Notes under the pieces: model-generated
Database searches by the model: none
The model's input: the letters and a program-made list of their open reading frames with translations, nothing else
What the model was told of the DNA's origin: nothing
Origin: Seonamhaeicola sp. ML3
Lineage (GTDB): Bacteria; Bacteroidota; Bacteroidia; Flavobacteriales; Flavobacteriaceae
Direction: 5' to 3'
Assembly (NCBI RefSeq): GCF_023273855.1
Contig: NZ_CP096884.1
Coordinates: forward strand, 2,542,001-2,606,000
DNA: 64,000 nt
Translations under genes and position numbers: made by a program
Shown: positions 16,905 through 25,970 of the stretch, piece after piece
Layout: the number at the start of each line of letters is the position of its first letter
Numbering within the stretch: the first letter of the stretch is position 1

Positions 16905-19199
16905 ATGAGTAAGTCTTCAACAGAAAAAGCAGCAACACCAGAAAATTTTCAGGATTTAAGGGTCAAACAACCTCCAAAGAATTCGGCAGGCATTGGCGGT
17001 TTAAAAGCTGCTACTTCTCACGCTGTAAAGTATATTAAGTCATCGAATATTTTAAAGATTACCCAGAATATCAATCAAAAAGGTGGTTTTGATTGTCCGG
17101 GTTGTGCTTGGCCAGATCCAGATGATGAGCGCTCTTCATTGGGAGAGTACTGCGAAAACGGCTTAAAGGCAATGGCGGAAGAAATGCAAAATAAACTTAT
17201 AGGTAGCGATTTTTTTGCAGCTCATACAGTTGATGATTTATCGTCATGGTCAGATTACGATATTGGCAAATCAGGACGTCTATCAGAGCCCTTGTTTTTG
17301 CCAGAAGGGGCTACCCATTATCAACCTATCTCTTGGGAAGATGCATTTAAAAAGATTGGAGCACATTTAAATGCTTTAGATAGTCCAGATGAAGCTGTGT
17401 TTTACACATCGGGTAGGACTACCAATGAGGCTGCATTTTTATATCAGCTTTTTGTTCGGGAATATGGGACCTCTAACTTGCCAGATTGTTCTAATATGTG
17501 TCATGAAGCAAGTGGAAAGGCGCTTTCAGAGACATTGGGAATAGGAAAAGGTTCGGTAACCCTAGATGATTTATATAAAGCTGAAGTGGTTATGGTTGTT
17601 GGTCAAAATCCAGGGACCAATCACCCCAGAATGTTATCTGCTCTAGAAAAAACAAAGAAAAATGGGGGAAAGATTATTACAATCAACCCTTTGCCTGAAG
17701 CGGGTTTGATAAAGTTTACCGATCCGCAAAACCCTATTAAAATATTATCAGGTGGTACCCAATTAACAGATGTTTTTGTACCGGTTACTGTTAATGGCGA
17801 TGTCGCATTTTTTAAGGCCATTCTTTTGAAGTTATTGGAAAAGGAAGAGCAAGATGGTAATGTGTTTGATAAACAGTTTATTGAAGAGTTTACACATGGT
17901 TATGATACATTTATAGAAGATTTAAAACAATTTAATTTTGAGGAGTGCTTAAAACTTTCAGGAGTTTCAAGGGAAGTATTTAATGCTGCTTTCGATATTA
18001 TTTTGAACAATGACAAAATAATTATTTGTTGGGCCATGGGTCTTACTCAGCATGAAAATGCTGTAGATAACATTCGTGAACTTGTTAATCTTTTGCTCCT
18101 AAAAGGAAGTATTGGAAAAGAGGGGGCGGGTACATGTCCGGTTCGTGGACATTCCAATGTTCAAGGCGATAGAACGGTAGGTATATGGGAAGCTGCACCT
18201 CAAGCGTTTCTTGATAAAATTGAAGCCAAATACGGTTTTAAACCCAGTTCTAAACACGGTTACTCCGTAATAGATGCCATAAAGGCTATGTTTGATAAAA
18301 AAGCCAAAGTGTTTTTTGGTTTGGGAGGGAACTTTATTTCAGCGGTACCAGATACCAATTATTCGGCTCAGGCTTTGGCTAATTGTAATTTAACTGTTCA
18401 TGTAAGTACTAAGCTTAATCGGTCCCATTTAGTTACAGGAAAAGAAGCGCTAATTTTACCGTGTTTGGGTAGAGCGGAAAAGGATTATCAAAAAACGGGA
18501 GTTCAAGTACAGAGTGTTGAAAATTCTATGGGTGTAGTCTCATCAACTAAAGGCGTGTTAGAACCTTGTTCTGATAGGATAATGAGTGAAGTGGCCGTTG
18601 TTTGTGGTATTGCTAATGCCACATTAAATGAACGTTCTAAAATAGATTGGCTAAGTTATAAAGATGATTATAGTTTGGTTAGAAATGATATTGCTGAAGT
18701 TGTGGAAGGATTTACAGATTATAACCATCGTATAAAACAACCCTCAGGATTTTATTTGCCCAATGGTGCTCGCAAAAGAGATTTTAAAACACAATCGGGA
18801 AAGGCACAATTTTCAATAAATAAACTACCTGAATGGAAAATTGAACAAGGCGAGTTGGTTATGATGACTATTAGGAGTCATGATCAATTCAATACAACCA
18901 TTTATGGTTTAAACGACCGTTATCGTGGAATTTTCAATGAACGCCGCGTTATCTTCATGAACAAAGATGATATGAAGGAACGAGGGCTTAAAGAACAAGA
19001 TGTAGTGGACCTGAAATCTAAGTTTAATGGTGTAGTGCGAAAAGCAAATAAATTTAAGGTTGTAGGTTACGATATTCCAAAGCATTGTTGTGCAACATAC
19101 TTCCCAGAAACCAATGTACTTGTGCCTTTAGATAGTTATGCACACACTGCAAAGACACCAGCATCTAAGAGTGTCTTAATCACTGTCTCAAAGGGCTAA
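16905..19199 (+). CDS. FdhF/YdeP-family molybdopterin oxidoreductase
   Basis: 764 residues from the ATG at 16905. The longer frame begins with a TTG only one base after the previous stop and adds the unlike sequence QCHYLFYLRG. It belongs to the FdhF/YdeP alpha-subunit group of the DMSO reductase family: FDCPGCAWPDPDDE near the N-terminus, GRTTNEAAF, CSNMCHEASG (Mo-ligand Cys region), GQNPGTNHPRM, CPVRGHSNVQGDRT and a C-terminal molybdopterin-dinucleotide domain (GLNDRYRGIFNERRV). Its reaction is not established; formate is often quoted. No signal peptide, so cytoplasmic. It lies between Mo-cofactor genes and the nitrate region. Confidence 0.88.
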   Translation: MSKSSTEKAATPENFQDLRVKQPPKNSAGIGGLKAATSHAVKYIKSSNILKITQNINQKGGFDCPGCAWPDPDDERSSLGEYCENGLKAMAEEMQNKLIGSDFFAAHTVDDLSSWSDYDIGKSGRLSEPLFLPEGATHYQPISWEDAFKKIGAHLNALDSPDEAVFYTSGRTTNEAAFLYQLFVREYGTSNLPDCSNMCHEASGKALSETLGIGKGSVTLDDLYKAEVVMVVGQNPGTNHPRMLSALEKTKKNGGKIITINPLPEAGLIKFTDPQNPIKILSGGTQLTDVFVPVTVNGDVAFFKAILLKLLEKEEQDGNVFDKQFIEEFTHGYDTFIEDLKQFNFEECLKLSGVSREVFNAAFDIILNNDKIIICWAMGLTQHENAVDNIRELVNLLLLKGSIGKEGAGTCPVRGHSNVQGDRTVGIWEAAPQAFLDKIEAKYGFKPSSKHGYSVIDAIKAMFDKKAKVFFGLGGNFISAVPDTNYSAQALANCNLTVHVSTKLNRSHLVTGKEALILPCLGRAEKDYQKTGVQVQSVENSMGVVSSTKGVLEPCSDRIMSEVAVVCGIANATLNERSKIDWLSYKDDYSLVRNDIAEVVEGFTDYNHRIKQPSGFYLPNGARKRDFKTQSGKAQFSINKLPEWKIEQGELVMMTIRSHDQFNTTIYGLNDRYRGIFNERRVIFMNKDDMKERGLKEQDVVDLKSKFNGVVRKANKFKVVGYDIPKHCCATYFPETNVLVPLDSYAHTAKTPASKSVLITVSKG

Positions 19200-19326
19200 A
19201 ATTATTAGTAATACCTAATTCTGAAGGCTTGTTTTTTGGCTAAAACTTAATATTGAGCCTTTTAATTTGCGAAATCTTTAATAATACTGTTTTGCTCAAT
19301 TTTCTCATGAAATTTGAATAAATAAT

Positions 19327-19342
19327 TAAGTATAATTACTTA
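19327..19342. promoter_or_regulatory. 7-2-7 inverted repeat, NarL-type site at the nirB promoter
   Basis: TAAGTAT-AA-TTACTTA, 15 of 16 positions like the sites at 25106 and 25949 apart from the third and ninth-tenth bases. Layout is two 7-bp half-sites two bases apart, as for NarL/NreC-type regulators. A further half-site ATACGTA lies at 19357-19363. Confidence 0.55.
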
Positions 19343-19348
19343 GTTTTG
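19341..19348 (+). promoter_or_regulatory. Candidate -7 element of the nirB promoter
   Basis: TAGTTTTG matches TAnnTTTG and lies 19 nt (from its last base) upstream of the nirB ATG, implying a leader of about 12 nt. It overlaps the right end of the 7-2-7 repeat. Confidence 0.55.
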
Positions 19349-19366
19349 TATTTAAAATACGTAGAC

Positions 19367-21886
19367 ATGAAGAAAATCATTGTAGTTGGTAATGGTATGG
19401 TGGGTTATAAATTTTGTGAAAAGTTTGTAGCCAACGAAGCTTCTAAGAATTTTGAAGTTATAGTTTTTGGTGAAGAACCAAGACCAGCTTACGACCGTGT
19501 TCATCTTAGTGAATATTTTGAAAATCAAGATGCTAAAGCCTTAGAAATGGCTCCTGCTGAATGGTATTCTGAAAATAATATAGAACTTATAACTGGTGAA
19601 AGAGTAGCTGATATAAATAGAACCGGACAGACTATCACAACGGCAAAAGACCGTGAGTTTTCATATGATTATTTGGTCATGGCTACAGGGTCTTCTCCTT
19701 TTGTGCCACCCATTAAAGGTGTTGAAAAAGAAGGTGTTTTTGTCTACAGAACTATTGAAGACTTAGAAGGAATGCTAGCTTATGCCGCTAAACTTAAAGC
19801 TGAAAAACCAGATGCTAAGGCAGCTGTTCTTGGTGGGGGATTGTTAGGTTTAGAGGCTGGTAAAGCTGTTTTGGATATGGGTCTGGAGCCACATATTGTA
19901 GAGTTTGCTCCAAAGTTAATGCCTAGACAACTGGATTCAAGAAGTAGTAATGTGCTGCAGTTAAAGCTGGAGTCTATAGGATTGAATATACATTTAAGTA
20001 AAGCTACTAACCAAATACTTGGTGATGGTAAAATAACAGGTATGGAGTTTGGTGAGGATGATAGTTTAGATGTGGATATGCTAATAGTTTCTGCTGGAAT
20101 TCGTCCAAGAGATGAGCTTGCTAAAGCTTGTGGTTTAGATGTTGGAGTAAGGGGAGGTATTGTGGTAGATAATACCATGAAAACTTCTGATGACAATATT
20201 TATGCTATCGGAGAAATTGCCTTATACAACCAAATGATATATGGTTTGGTTGCACCTGGTTACGATATGGCCGATGTTGCAGTAAATCAAATTTTGGGTA
20301 ATACAGATGTGGTGATGCCAGCCGATATTGATATGTCTACTAAGCTAAAATTAATTGGTGTAGACGTAGCTAGTTTTGGTGAGCCATTTATGCCAGCATC
20401 AAAGGGGCATTCAATAATTTTTGAAAATAAAACAGAATATCTATACAAAAGAATAAACGTAAGCCTAGATGGCAAAAAACTTCTAGGAGGAATCTTGGTA
20501 GGAGATGCCACAGATTACAGCATGTTGCATCAAATATACCTTAACGGTATGGCGATTCCTGAGAATCCTGCTCAACTAATCTTACCAGCGAGCGATGGCG
20601 GTGCTGCATTTGGTGATGTTATGGATTTACCAGATGAAGCTCAAATATGTTCTTGCGAAAGTGTTTCTAAAGGACAAATATGTGGGGTTATTGAAAGTGG
20701 TGAAGCTAAAGATTTAGGAGATGTTGTAAGTTGTACCAAAGCAGGTACAGGTTGTGGGGGTTGTAAGCCTATGGTAGCCGATTTAACCAATGCCAAACTT
20801 AAATCATTAGGTATTGAGGTTAAAGATTCCGTTTGTGAACACTTTGATTTAAATAGACAAGAACTATATCAAATCATCCAAGTAAAAGGCTATAAAACCT
20901 TTAACGAAGTACTGGATAACCATGGTAACGGTGGTCACGGATGTGAGTTGTGTAAACCACTTGTCGCTTCTTTAATGGCGTCTATTCACGCAGATACTGC
21001 CAATAAAGAATATGCAATACAAGATTCAAATGATAGATTCTTAGCTAATATACAGCGTAACGGTACTTATTCTATAGTTCCTCGAGTACCAGGAGGAGAA
21101 ATTACTCCAGATAAATTAATTGCGCTTGGCGAAATAGCAAAAAAATACGATTTATATACTAAGATAACTGGTGGTGTACGTATCGATTTATTCGGTGCTA
21201 CTTTAAATCAACTCCCTGTAATCTGGAAAGAACTTATTAGTCATGGATTTGAAAGTGGACATGCTTATGGTAAGTCCCTGAGAACAGTTAAAACCTGTGT
21301 GGGCTCAACGTGGTGTCGCTATGGAATGGACGAAAGTGTAAGTTTTGGTATAGAATTAGAGAATCGTTATAGAGGAATACGAGCTCCTCATAAAATTAAA
21401 GGCGGGGTGTCTGGTTGTATTCGCGAGTGTGCAGAAGCTAGAGGTAAAGATTTTGGTTTAATAGCTGTAGAAGGTGGTTGGAACCTTTATGTTGGTGGAA
21501 ACGGTGGTGCTACACCGCGCCATGCAGAGTTATTGGCTGAACAAATAGATAACGAAACTGTAATTAAATATTTAGATCGTTATTTGATGTTGTACATGCG
21601 CACAGCGAAACCTTTACAGCGTACCGCGGCTTGGCAGGAAAGACTTGAAGGCGGTATGGATTACTTAAAAGAAGTAATTATAGACGATAAATTAGGTATT
21701 GCTGAAGATTTAGAAAAAGAAATGGAAACTTTGGTTAACAAGTTTGAGTGCGAGTGGACACAAGCGGTTAACGACCCAGAAATGATGAAACGTTTTAGTC
21801 ATTTTGTTAACAGTGAAGAAGACGATGATAACTTGGTGTTTGTTCCAATGAGAGAACAAAAAATGCCAGAACCTTGGAGTAACTAA
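19367..21886 (+). CDS. nirB: NAD(P)H-dependent nitrite reductase large subunit
   Basis: 839 residues from the ATG at 19367; an upstream in-frame TTG lies within the promoter. Cytoplasmic siroheme enzyme reducing nitrite to ammonium. Domain order: FAD/NAD(P) oxidoreductase (IIVVGNGMVGYKF at 1-15, AAVLGGGLLGLEAG about 150), BFD-like [2Fe-2S] domain (ICSCESVSKG about 425, TGCGGC about 460), a second Cys pair (GHGCELCKP), the nitrite/sulfite reductase ferredoxin-like half domain, then the siroheme/4Fe-4S domain with Cys at about 643, 649, 683 and 687 (TCVGSTWCRYG, GCIRECAEARGKDFG). It leads the nirB-nirD-DUF4202-kinase-Rid unit. Confidence 0.96.
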   Translation: MKKIIVVGNGMVGYKFCEKFVANEASKNFEVIVFGEEPRPAYDRVHLSEYFENQDAKALEMAPAEWYSENNIELITGERVADINRTGQTITTAKDREFSYDYLVMATGSSPFVPPIKGVEKEGVFVYRTIEDLEGMLAYAAKLKAEKPDAKAAVLGGGLLGLEAGKAVLDMGLEPHIVEFAPKLMPRQLDSRSSNVLQLKLESIGLNIHLSKATNQILGDGKITGMEFGEDDSLDVDMLIVSAGIRPRDELAKACGLDVGVRGGIVVDNTMKTSDDNIYAIGEIALYNQMIYGLVAPGYDMADVAVNQILGNTDVVMPADIDMSTKLKLIGVDVASFGEPFMPASKGHSIIFENKTEYLYKRINVSLDGKKLLGGILVGDATDYSMLHQIYLNGMAIPENPAQLILPASDGGAAFGDVMDLPDEAQICSCESVSKGQICGVIESGEAKDLGDVVSCTKAGTGCGGCKPMVADLTNAKLKSLGIEVKDSVCEHFDLNRQELYQIIQVKGYKTFNEVLDNHGNGGHGCELCKPLVASLMASIHADTANKEYAIQDSNDRFLANIQRNGTYSIVPRVPGGEITPDKLIALGEIAKKYDLYTKITGGVRIDLFGATLNQLPVIWKELISHGFESGHAYGKSLRTVKTCVGSTWCRYGMDESVSFGIELENRYRGIRAPHKIKGGVSGCIRECAEARGKDFGLIAVEGGWNLYVGGNGGATPRHAELLAEQIDNETVIKYLDRYLMLYMRTAKPLQRTAAWQERLEGGMDYLKEVIIDDKLGIAEDLEKEMETLVNKFECEWTQAVNDPEMMKRFSHFVNSEEDDDNLVFVPMREQKMPEPWSN

Positions 21887-21909
21887 AAGCACTAAAATTT
21901 AAAATAGAC

Positions 21910-22287
21910 ATGGAAGAAGTTTTAGAAAAATACGGATCAACTCAATTAGAAGACGTAAAAGTTTGGTTTAAAGCAGCGTCAGTACATGATTTTCCTATAG
22001 ATGGAGGTGCTTGTGTGAAATATAAAGACAAGCAAATAGCGGTTTTTAATTTTGCGAGATTAAATAAATGGTATGCTTGTCAGAATGTTTGTCCGCACAA
22101 AATGGAAATGGTTTTGTCAAGAGGAATGATTGGAGATGAACAAGGAACCCCAAAAGTGGCTTGTCCTTTGCACAAAAAAACATTTTCTTTAGAGAACGGA
22201 GAAAATCTAAATGGTGATTTAGAGCCTATTGCAACCTACCCTGTAAAAATTGAAGGAGAAAATGTGTATATTGGCTTTTCAGACTAA
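21910..22287 (+). CDS. nirD: Nitrite reductase small subunit (Rieske-type)
   Basis: 125 residues, an NirD-family Rieske-fold protein. Unlike enterobacterial NirD, which has lost the cluster ligands, this one keeps a full ligand set: C61-P-H63 and C85-P-L-H88. It therefore probably binds a [2Fe-2S] cluster and can carry electrons to NirB. It lies 23 bp after nirB. Confidence 0.93.
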   Translation: MEEVLEKYGSTQLEDVKVWFKAASVHDFPIDGGACVKYKDKQIAVFNFARLNKWYACQNVCPHKMEMVLSRGMIGDEQGTPKVACPLHKKTFSLENGENLNGDLEPIATYPVKIEGENVYIGFSD

Positions 22288-22299
22288 TATACATACTAA

Positions 22300-22887
22300 A
22301 TGAAGCCTACACGATTTGAAACAGCAATAGCATTAATAGATAAAAAAAATTCAGAAGATATAAATACATACCAAGTATCTGGTATGGAGTACCCTAAAGA
22401 GTTGTTATACTCTCAACGTATGACGAGGAAGCTCTTACAGTTCGAGCCTAATTCATCAAAAGCATTGCAAATTGCAGCTCGAGCTCAACATATATGTAGG
22501 TGGCAAATACCAAGAGATGAGTATCCCATGGACCGTGTTGGATATTTAAAATGGCGTGAAACCTTAAAAAAAATGCATGCCGAAATTACCGCAGGTATTT
22601 TACAACAAGTTGGATACGATGAACAATATGTAAGTAGGGTTTCCCAACTTATTACAAAAAAGCTCATCAAGAAAAATGAAGAATCCCAAATACTTCAAGA
22701 TACTGTTTGTTTGGTGTTCTTGGATTATTATTTCGGGGATTTTGCTGCCAAACACAAAGATGACAAGGTAATAGATATTCTTCAGAAAACTTGGAAAAAA
22801 ATGTCTGCTAGAGGTCATGAAGCAGCTCTACAATTAAACTTTTCAGATAAAAATTTGGCACTGATAGAACAGGCCCTAAAGAGTTAA
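22300..22887 (+). CDS. DUF4202-family protein
   Basis: A 195-residue, mainly helical cytoplasmic protein matching DUF4202 (MKPTRFETAIALID, ARAQHICRWQIPRDEYP, YLKWRETLKKMHAE, LQDTVCLVFLDYYF). The H in ARAQHICRW and later D/H residues recall HD-domain metal proteins, but I cannot prove activity. The family repeatedly accompanies assimilatory nitrate/nitrite genes, and here it sits between nirD (12 bp) and the sensor kinase (7 bp), so a role in nitrite metabolism or signalling is likely. Function unknown. Confidence 0.85.
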   Translation: MKPTRFETAIALIDKKNSEDINTYQVSGMEYPKELLYSQRMTRKLLQFEPNSSKALQIAARAQHICRWQIPRDEYPMDRVGYLKWRETLKKMHAEITAGILQQVGYDEQYVSRVSQLITKKLIKKNEESQILQDTVCLVFLDYYFGDFAAKHKDDKVIDILQKTWKKMSARGHEAALQLNFSDKNLALIEQALKS

Positions 22888-22894
22888 TAAAATA

Positions 22895-24724
22895 ATGGCG
22901 GGGAATCGTAATTCATTAGATCAAAATACTTTTGAGAGATTACGGCGTTTATACATTATTGCATTAAGTACTATTGCGCTTTCTGTAATATTCAGTCAGC
23001 TTCTTATTAGAAATCACCTAAAAAATCAAGAAAGTGATTCTCGTGTAATTAATGTTGCGGGTAGGCAAAGAATGTTAAGCCAAAAGCTAACAAAAGAAAT
23101 ACTTTCGCTATCCACCGAAAGTAATTTTTTAGAGCGAGGTGAAATTAAAAATAGTTTAGAGCAAACTTTAGCGCTTTGGGGAAATTCTCATATTGCCCTG
23201 CAGAACGGAAGTGACAGTCTCGGTCTACCTGGGAAAAACAGTAAGGTGGTATCTGGAATGTTTAATGACATAAACCCCACATATGATGTTATTAAAGAAG
23301 CTTCAGAAAGCATAATAAAAGAAATAGAAGCGTCTTCATCTGTAAGTGTAAAAAAACTATCAGAGGATATAGAAAAAGTAAAATTGAGCGAGGGCGACTT
23401 TTTAGTAAAAATGGATGCCATTGTAAATCAGTACGACTTGGAAGCAGAAGAGCGTGTGGCCTGGCTCAGAAAGCTTGAAATGTTTCTAACAGCGTTTACA
23501 CTATTGCTACTTCTTGCCGAGTTTCTATTTATATTTTGGCCTACAGCCAAGACTGTAAAGAATAGTTTATCAGAACTCATTCTAGCTGAAAAAAGAGCTA
23601 AGGAAATGGCATATAATGCCGATGTTTTGAGTGAAGCCAAGGAAAAATCCATTAGAGAGTTAAGGGCTTTAAGTCATGCTATGGATGAGACGTTGTTATT
23701 TGCTCGGATTTCACCCGAGGGTATTATTCTACACATGGGTAAAAAGTTTTCTAAACTATTTAAACTAAGTAGGTTTAACACTGCAGAAAATTTTACTAAA
23801 GTTCTTTCTATCCAACCTAACGAGCAAGAGGTAATTGAGGAAATCATTTCGAAACATAAAAAAATAGGTTGGCAAGGAGAGGTAAAAGCAACAAATAAGG
23901 AGGGAGAAGATATTTGGTTAGAAATGTCTGTTATTCCTTTTAACCCTGTTGGAGAGCGCTCAGAACTTTTGATAATAGCCTCGGATATAACCAAACGAAA
24001 AGCTGGGCAATTGGAAATTGAACGGTTAACGAAGCAAAGTTTTGAGGAGAAAATGAATCAGCAAAAAATTGTTTCAAGTAAAATTATAGAGAACCAAGAA
24101 AAAGAACAAAACAGAATTGCAAAAGATGTTCATGACGGCATCGGGCAAATGCTTACGGGTCTAAAATATAATTTAGAAAGTATCGATATTTCAGACATTG
24201 ATAAAACTGCTACAAAAATTGAACATTTAAAAGAATTAGCAGCTAACATAATTAAAGGGGTTAGAACAGCAACGTTTAATTTAACGCCTCCAGAGTTAGC
24301 TGACCATGGTATAGTGCCCGCCTTAACCAAATTAACTCAGGAATTAGCTAAGTTAACTGGTAAGGAAATATTGTTATTTAATAAAACAGATTTTGATGGG
24401 AGGCTAGATTCGCTCAAAGAAATCAATATTTACAGAATTACACAGGAGGCTATCAATAATGCCATAAAATATGCAGATTCTACTCATATTATAGTATCGT
24501 TATCAACTAGTAAAAATATGTTAAGTATAGTGATTGATGATAATGGCAAAGGATTTGACCCAAATAAGATAGTAAGTGTTAAGAATGGAGATGGCGGTAT
24601 GGGAATGACCTTTATGAGAGAACGTATAAAGTATATAAACGGACGTCTTTTCCTGCATTCAGAACCAGGTAAGGGCACGAGGGTAACCTTGAATATTCCA
24701 TTTTCAAATAATGAAGTTTCATGA
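22895..24724 (+). CDS. NarX-like sensor histidine kinase with PilJ-type sensor domain
   Basis: A 609-residue membrane kinase. TM1 is about 18-38. The periplasmic helical domain begins with VINVAGRQRMLSQKLTKE, the PilJ/NarX P-box-type signature linked to nitrate/nitrite binding. TM2 is about 195-215. A PAS domain spans about 262-370, then the HisKA_3 dimerisation motif EQNRIAKDVHDGIGQML with phospho-acceptor His413, and a HATPase_c domain (NIYRITQEAINNAIKYA, DDNGKGFDP, GMGMTFMRERI). It is the likely partner of the LuxR-type regulator at 25159, giving a NarXL-like system for the nitrite/nitrate genes around it. Its stop overlaps the Rid gene start (ATGA). Confidence 0.92.
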   Translation: MAGNRNSLDQNTFERLRRLYIIALSTIALSVIFSQLLIRNHLKNQESDSRVINVAGRQRMLSQKLTKEILSLSTESNFLERGEIKNSLEQTLALWGNSHIALQNGSDSLGLPGKNSKVVSGMFNDINPTYDVIKEASESIIKEIEASSSVSVKKLSEDIEKVKLSEGDFLVKMDAIVNQYDLEAEERVAWLRKLEMFLTAFTLLLLLAEFLFIFWPTAKTVKNSLSELILAEKRAKEMAYNADVLSEAKEKSIRELRALSHAMDETLLFARISPEGIILHMGKKFSKLFKLSRFNTAENFTKVLSIQPNEQEVIEEIISKHKKIGWQGEVKATNKEGEDIWLEMSVIPFNPVGERSELLIIASDITKRKAGQLEIERLTKQSFEEKMNQQKIVSSKIIENQEKEQNRIAKDVHDGIGQMLTGLKYNLESIDISDIDKTATKIEHLKELAANIIKGVRTATFNLTPPELADHGIVPALTKLTQELAKLTGKEILLFNKTDFDGRLDSLKEINIYRITQEAINNAIKYADSTHIIVSLSTSKNMLSIVIDDNGKGFDPNKIVSVKNGDGGMGMTFMRERIKYINGRLFLHSEPGKGTRVTLNIPFSNNEVS

Positions 24725-25104
24725 TGAAAAAGCGTATAAGTTCGGGTTCTACATTTGAAGATGCTATTGGTTATTCCAGAGCTATAGTTCGTGGAGACTG
24801 GGTGTTTATTTCTGGTACAACAGGTTATAACTATGATACAATGACTATAAGCAACGATGTGGTAGATCAGGCAGAGCAATGTTTTGTAAATATTATTAGT
24901 ACTTTGGAAAAGGCTAATGCCACTCTCAGCGATATAGTTAGGGTAACATATATTTTTCCGAATACTTCAGATTTTGAATTGTGTTGGCCCGTTTTTAAAA
25001 AATACTTAGGAAATGTAAAGCCCGCAGCAACTATGATTTCTGCTGGTTTGGCTAATACTAAAATGAAAGTTGAAATTGAGGTTACTGCCTTAATAAACAG
25101 TTGA
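24721..25104 (+). CDS. Rid/YjgF-family protein lacking the catalytic Arg
   Basis: 127 residues with the Rid fold (SGTTGYN, QAEQCFVNIISTLEKANATLSDIVRVTYIF, VEIEVTALI). RidA proper hydrolyses reactive enamine/imine intermediates using Arg105 in a PARS context. Here the equivalent segment reads KPAATM, with Ala103 where Arg is expected, so classic imine deaminase activity is doubtful; it is probably another Rid subgroup. It overlaps the kinase stop by 4 nt and lies directly before the regulator gene, splitting a two-component pair, so a link to nitrogen signalling is possible. Confidence 0.85.
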   Translation: MMKKRISSGSTFEDAIGYSRAIVRGDWVFISGTTGYNYDTMTISNDVVDQAEQCFVNIISTLEKANATLSDIVRVTYIFPNTSDFELCWPVFKKYLGNVKPAATMISAGLANTKMKVEIEVTALINS

Positions 25105-25105
25105 T

Positions 25106-25121
25106 TACGTATAAATACTTA
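25106..25121. promoter_or_regulatory. 7-2-7 inverted repeat upstream of the response regulator
   Basis: TACGTATAAATACTTA, identical over 16 bp to 25949-25964 and similar to 19327-19342. It begins one base after the Rid-gene stop and ends 8 bp before a -7 element, the position expected for an activator or autoregulation. Confidence 0.6.
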
Positions 25122-25129
25122 TTTTTTTA

Positions 25130-25137
25130 TACATTTG
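25130..25137 (+). promoter_or_regulatory. Candidate -7 element of the response regulator promoter
   Basis: TACATTTG matches TAnnTTTG and lies 22 nt (from its last base) before the regulator ATG, so the gene can be transcribed separately from the upstream operon. Confidence 0.55.
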
Positions 25138-25158
25138 CTGTAGAATTATAATTTGTTT

Positions 25159-25821
25159 ATGGCTAAAATTAAAGTCGTGCTAGCAGACGACCATGAATTG
25201 GTTAGAGATGGTATTAAAGCACTTTTAGAAGATCAGAATGAAATCGAGGTAATCGATGAGGCTTCTAACGGAAAAGAGGCTCTTGAAGTAATAAAAAGAA
25301 ATACTCCAAATGTACTTATTGTAGATATCAGAATGCCAGAGATGAACGGAATTGATGTCGTTAGAGCCATCAGTGCCAGCGGTATCAATGTTAAAACTTT
25401 GGTTTTATCAATGCATGATTCTGAAGAATACGTGGTGCAGTCTATTCAAGCTGGCGCCGATGGTTATTTGTTAAAAGGAGCTAGTAAAGACGAATTTTTA
25501 AAAGCGCTAAACAAAGTAGCTGAAGGTGGAAAATATTTTACTGGAGACGTATCGGCTATCATAATGAATAATTTTGTAAATGGTACAACCCCATCACCCG
25601 AAACCAAAACAACTCCGGCCAACTTACCTTTTAAACTAACCAAAAGAGAAAAGCAAATACTTGGTCTGGTGTTGGAACTTAAAAACAACAAAGATATTGC
25701 TGATGAATTACAAATTAGTAAACGTACAGCAGAGGTGCATCGCTTCAATTTAATGAAAAAGTTGGAAGTCTCAAACCTAAAAGAACTCACGGACAAAGCA
25801 AGGGAATATCAACTGATTTAG
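25159..25821 (+). CDS. NarL/LuxR-family response regulator
   Basis: 220 residues from the ATG at 25159 (a TTG two codons upstream is less likely). Receiver domain 1-120 with VVLADDHE, phospho-acceptor Asp56 in VDIRMPEMNG, and the conserved Lys in YLLKGA. LuxR-type HTH at about 150-212 (LTKREKQILGLVLELKNNKDIADELQISKRTAEVHRFN). It probably takes phosphate from the PilJ-type kinase and controls nirB, itself and the unit at 25991 through the shared 7-2-7 repeat, including one at its own promoter. Confidence 0.92.
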   Translation: MAKIKVVLADDHELVRDGIKALLEDQNEIEVIDEASNGKEALEVIKRNTPNVLIVDIRMPEMNGIDVVRAISASGINVKTLVLSMHDSEEYVVQSIQAGADGYLLKGASKDEFLKALNKVAEGGKYFTGDVSAIIMNNFVNGTTPSPETKTTPANLPFKLTKREKQILGLVLELKNNKDIADELQISKRTAEVHRFNLMKKLEVSNLKELTDKAREYQLI

Positions 25822-25948
25822 TTGTTCTTATATTATTCCTATTTATCCCTACCACCTTAAATCCTTTTTTATTATTTCTACAAAATCAATTGTAGTAAAA
25901 TGATAATCTCGTAATTATTTATAATTGCTTGTTTTTTCTACGTATTTT

Positions 25949-25964
25949 TACGTATAAATACTTA
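25949..25964. promoter_or_regulatory. 7-2-7 inverted repeat upstream of the small ORF, with extra half-sites
   Basis: TACGTATAAATACTTA, the same 16 bp as at 25106. An additional TACGTAT lies at 25939-25945, and the inverse ATACGTA at 25981-25987, giving four half-sites within 49 bp. The right end overlaps the -7 element, as at nirB. Confidence 0.6.
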
Positions 25965-25970
25965 GTTTTG
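25963..25970 (+). promoter_or_regulatory. Candidate -7 element before the small ORF
   Basis: TAGTTTTG, the same octamer as at nirB in the same context (ACTTAGTTTTGTATT in both places). It lies 21 nt before the GTG at 25991. The preceding 127 bp after the regulator gene hold no other recognisable feature. Confidence 0.5.

Noticed and set aside
19225-19262. Possible terminator after the FdhF/YdeP-type gene (AAGGCT ... AGCCTT)
   Set aside because: Only a 6-bp stem with a loop of about 26 nt; too weak to call.
19780-20511. Minus-strand frames of 138 and 74 codons inside nirB
   Set aside because: The + strand encodes conserved FAD/NAD domains over the whole stretch; shadow frames.
23674-24879. 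Several minus-strand frames (106, 66 and 131 codons) under the sensor kinase and Rid genes
   Set aside because: They are antisense to clear PAS, HisKA_3, ATPase and Rid motifs; low-complexity translations without domains.
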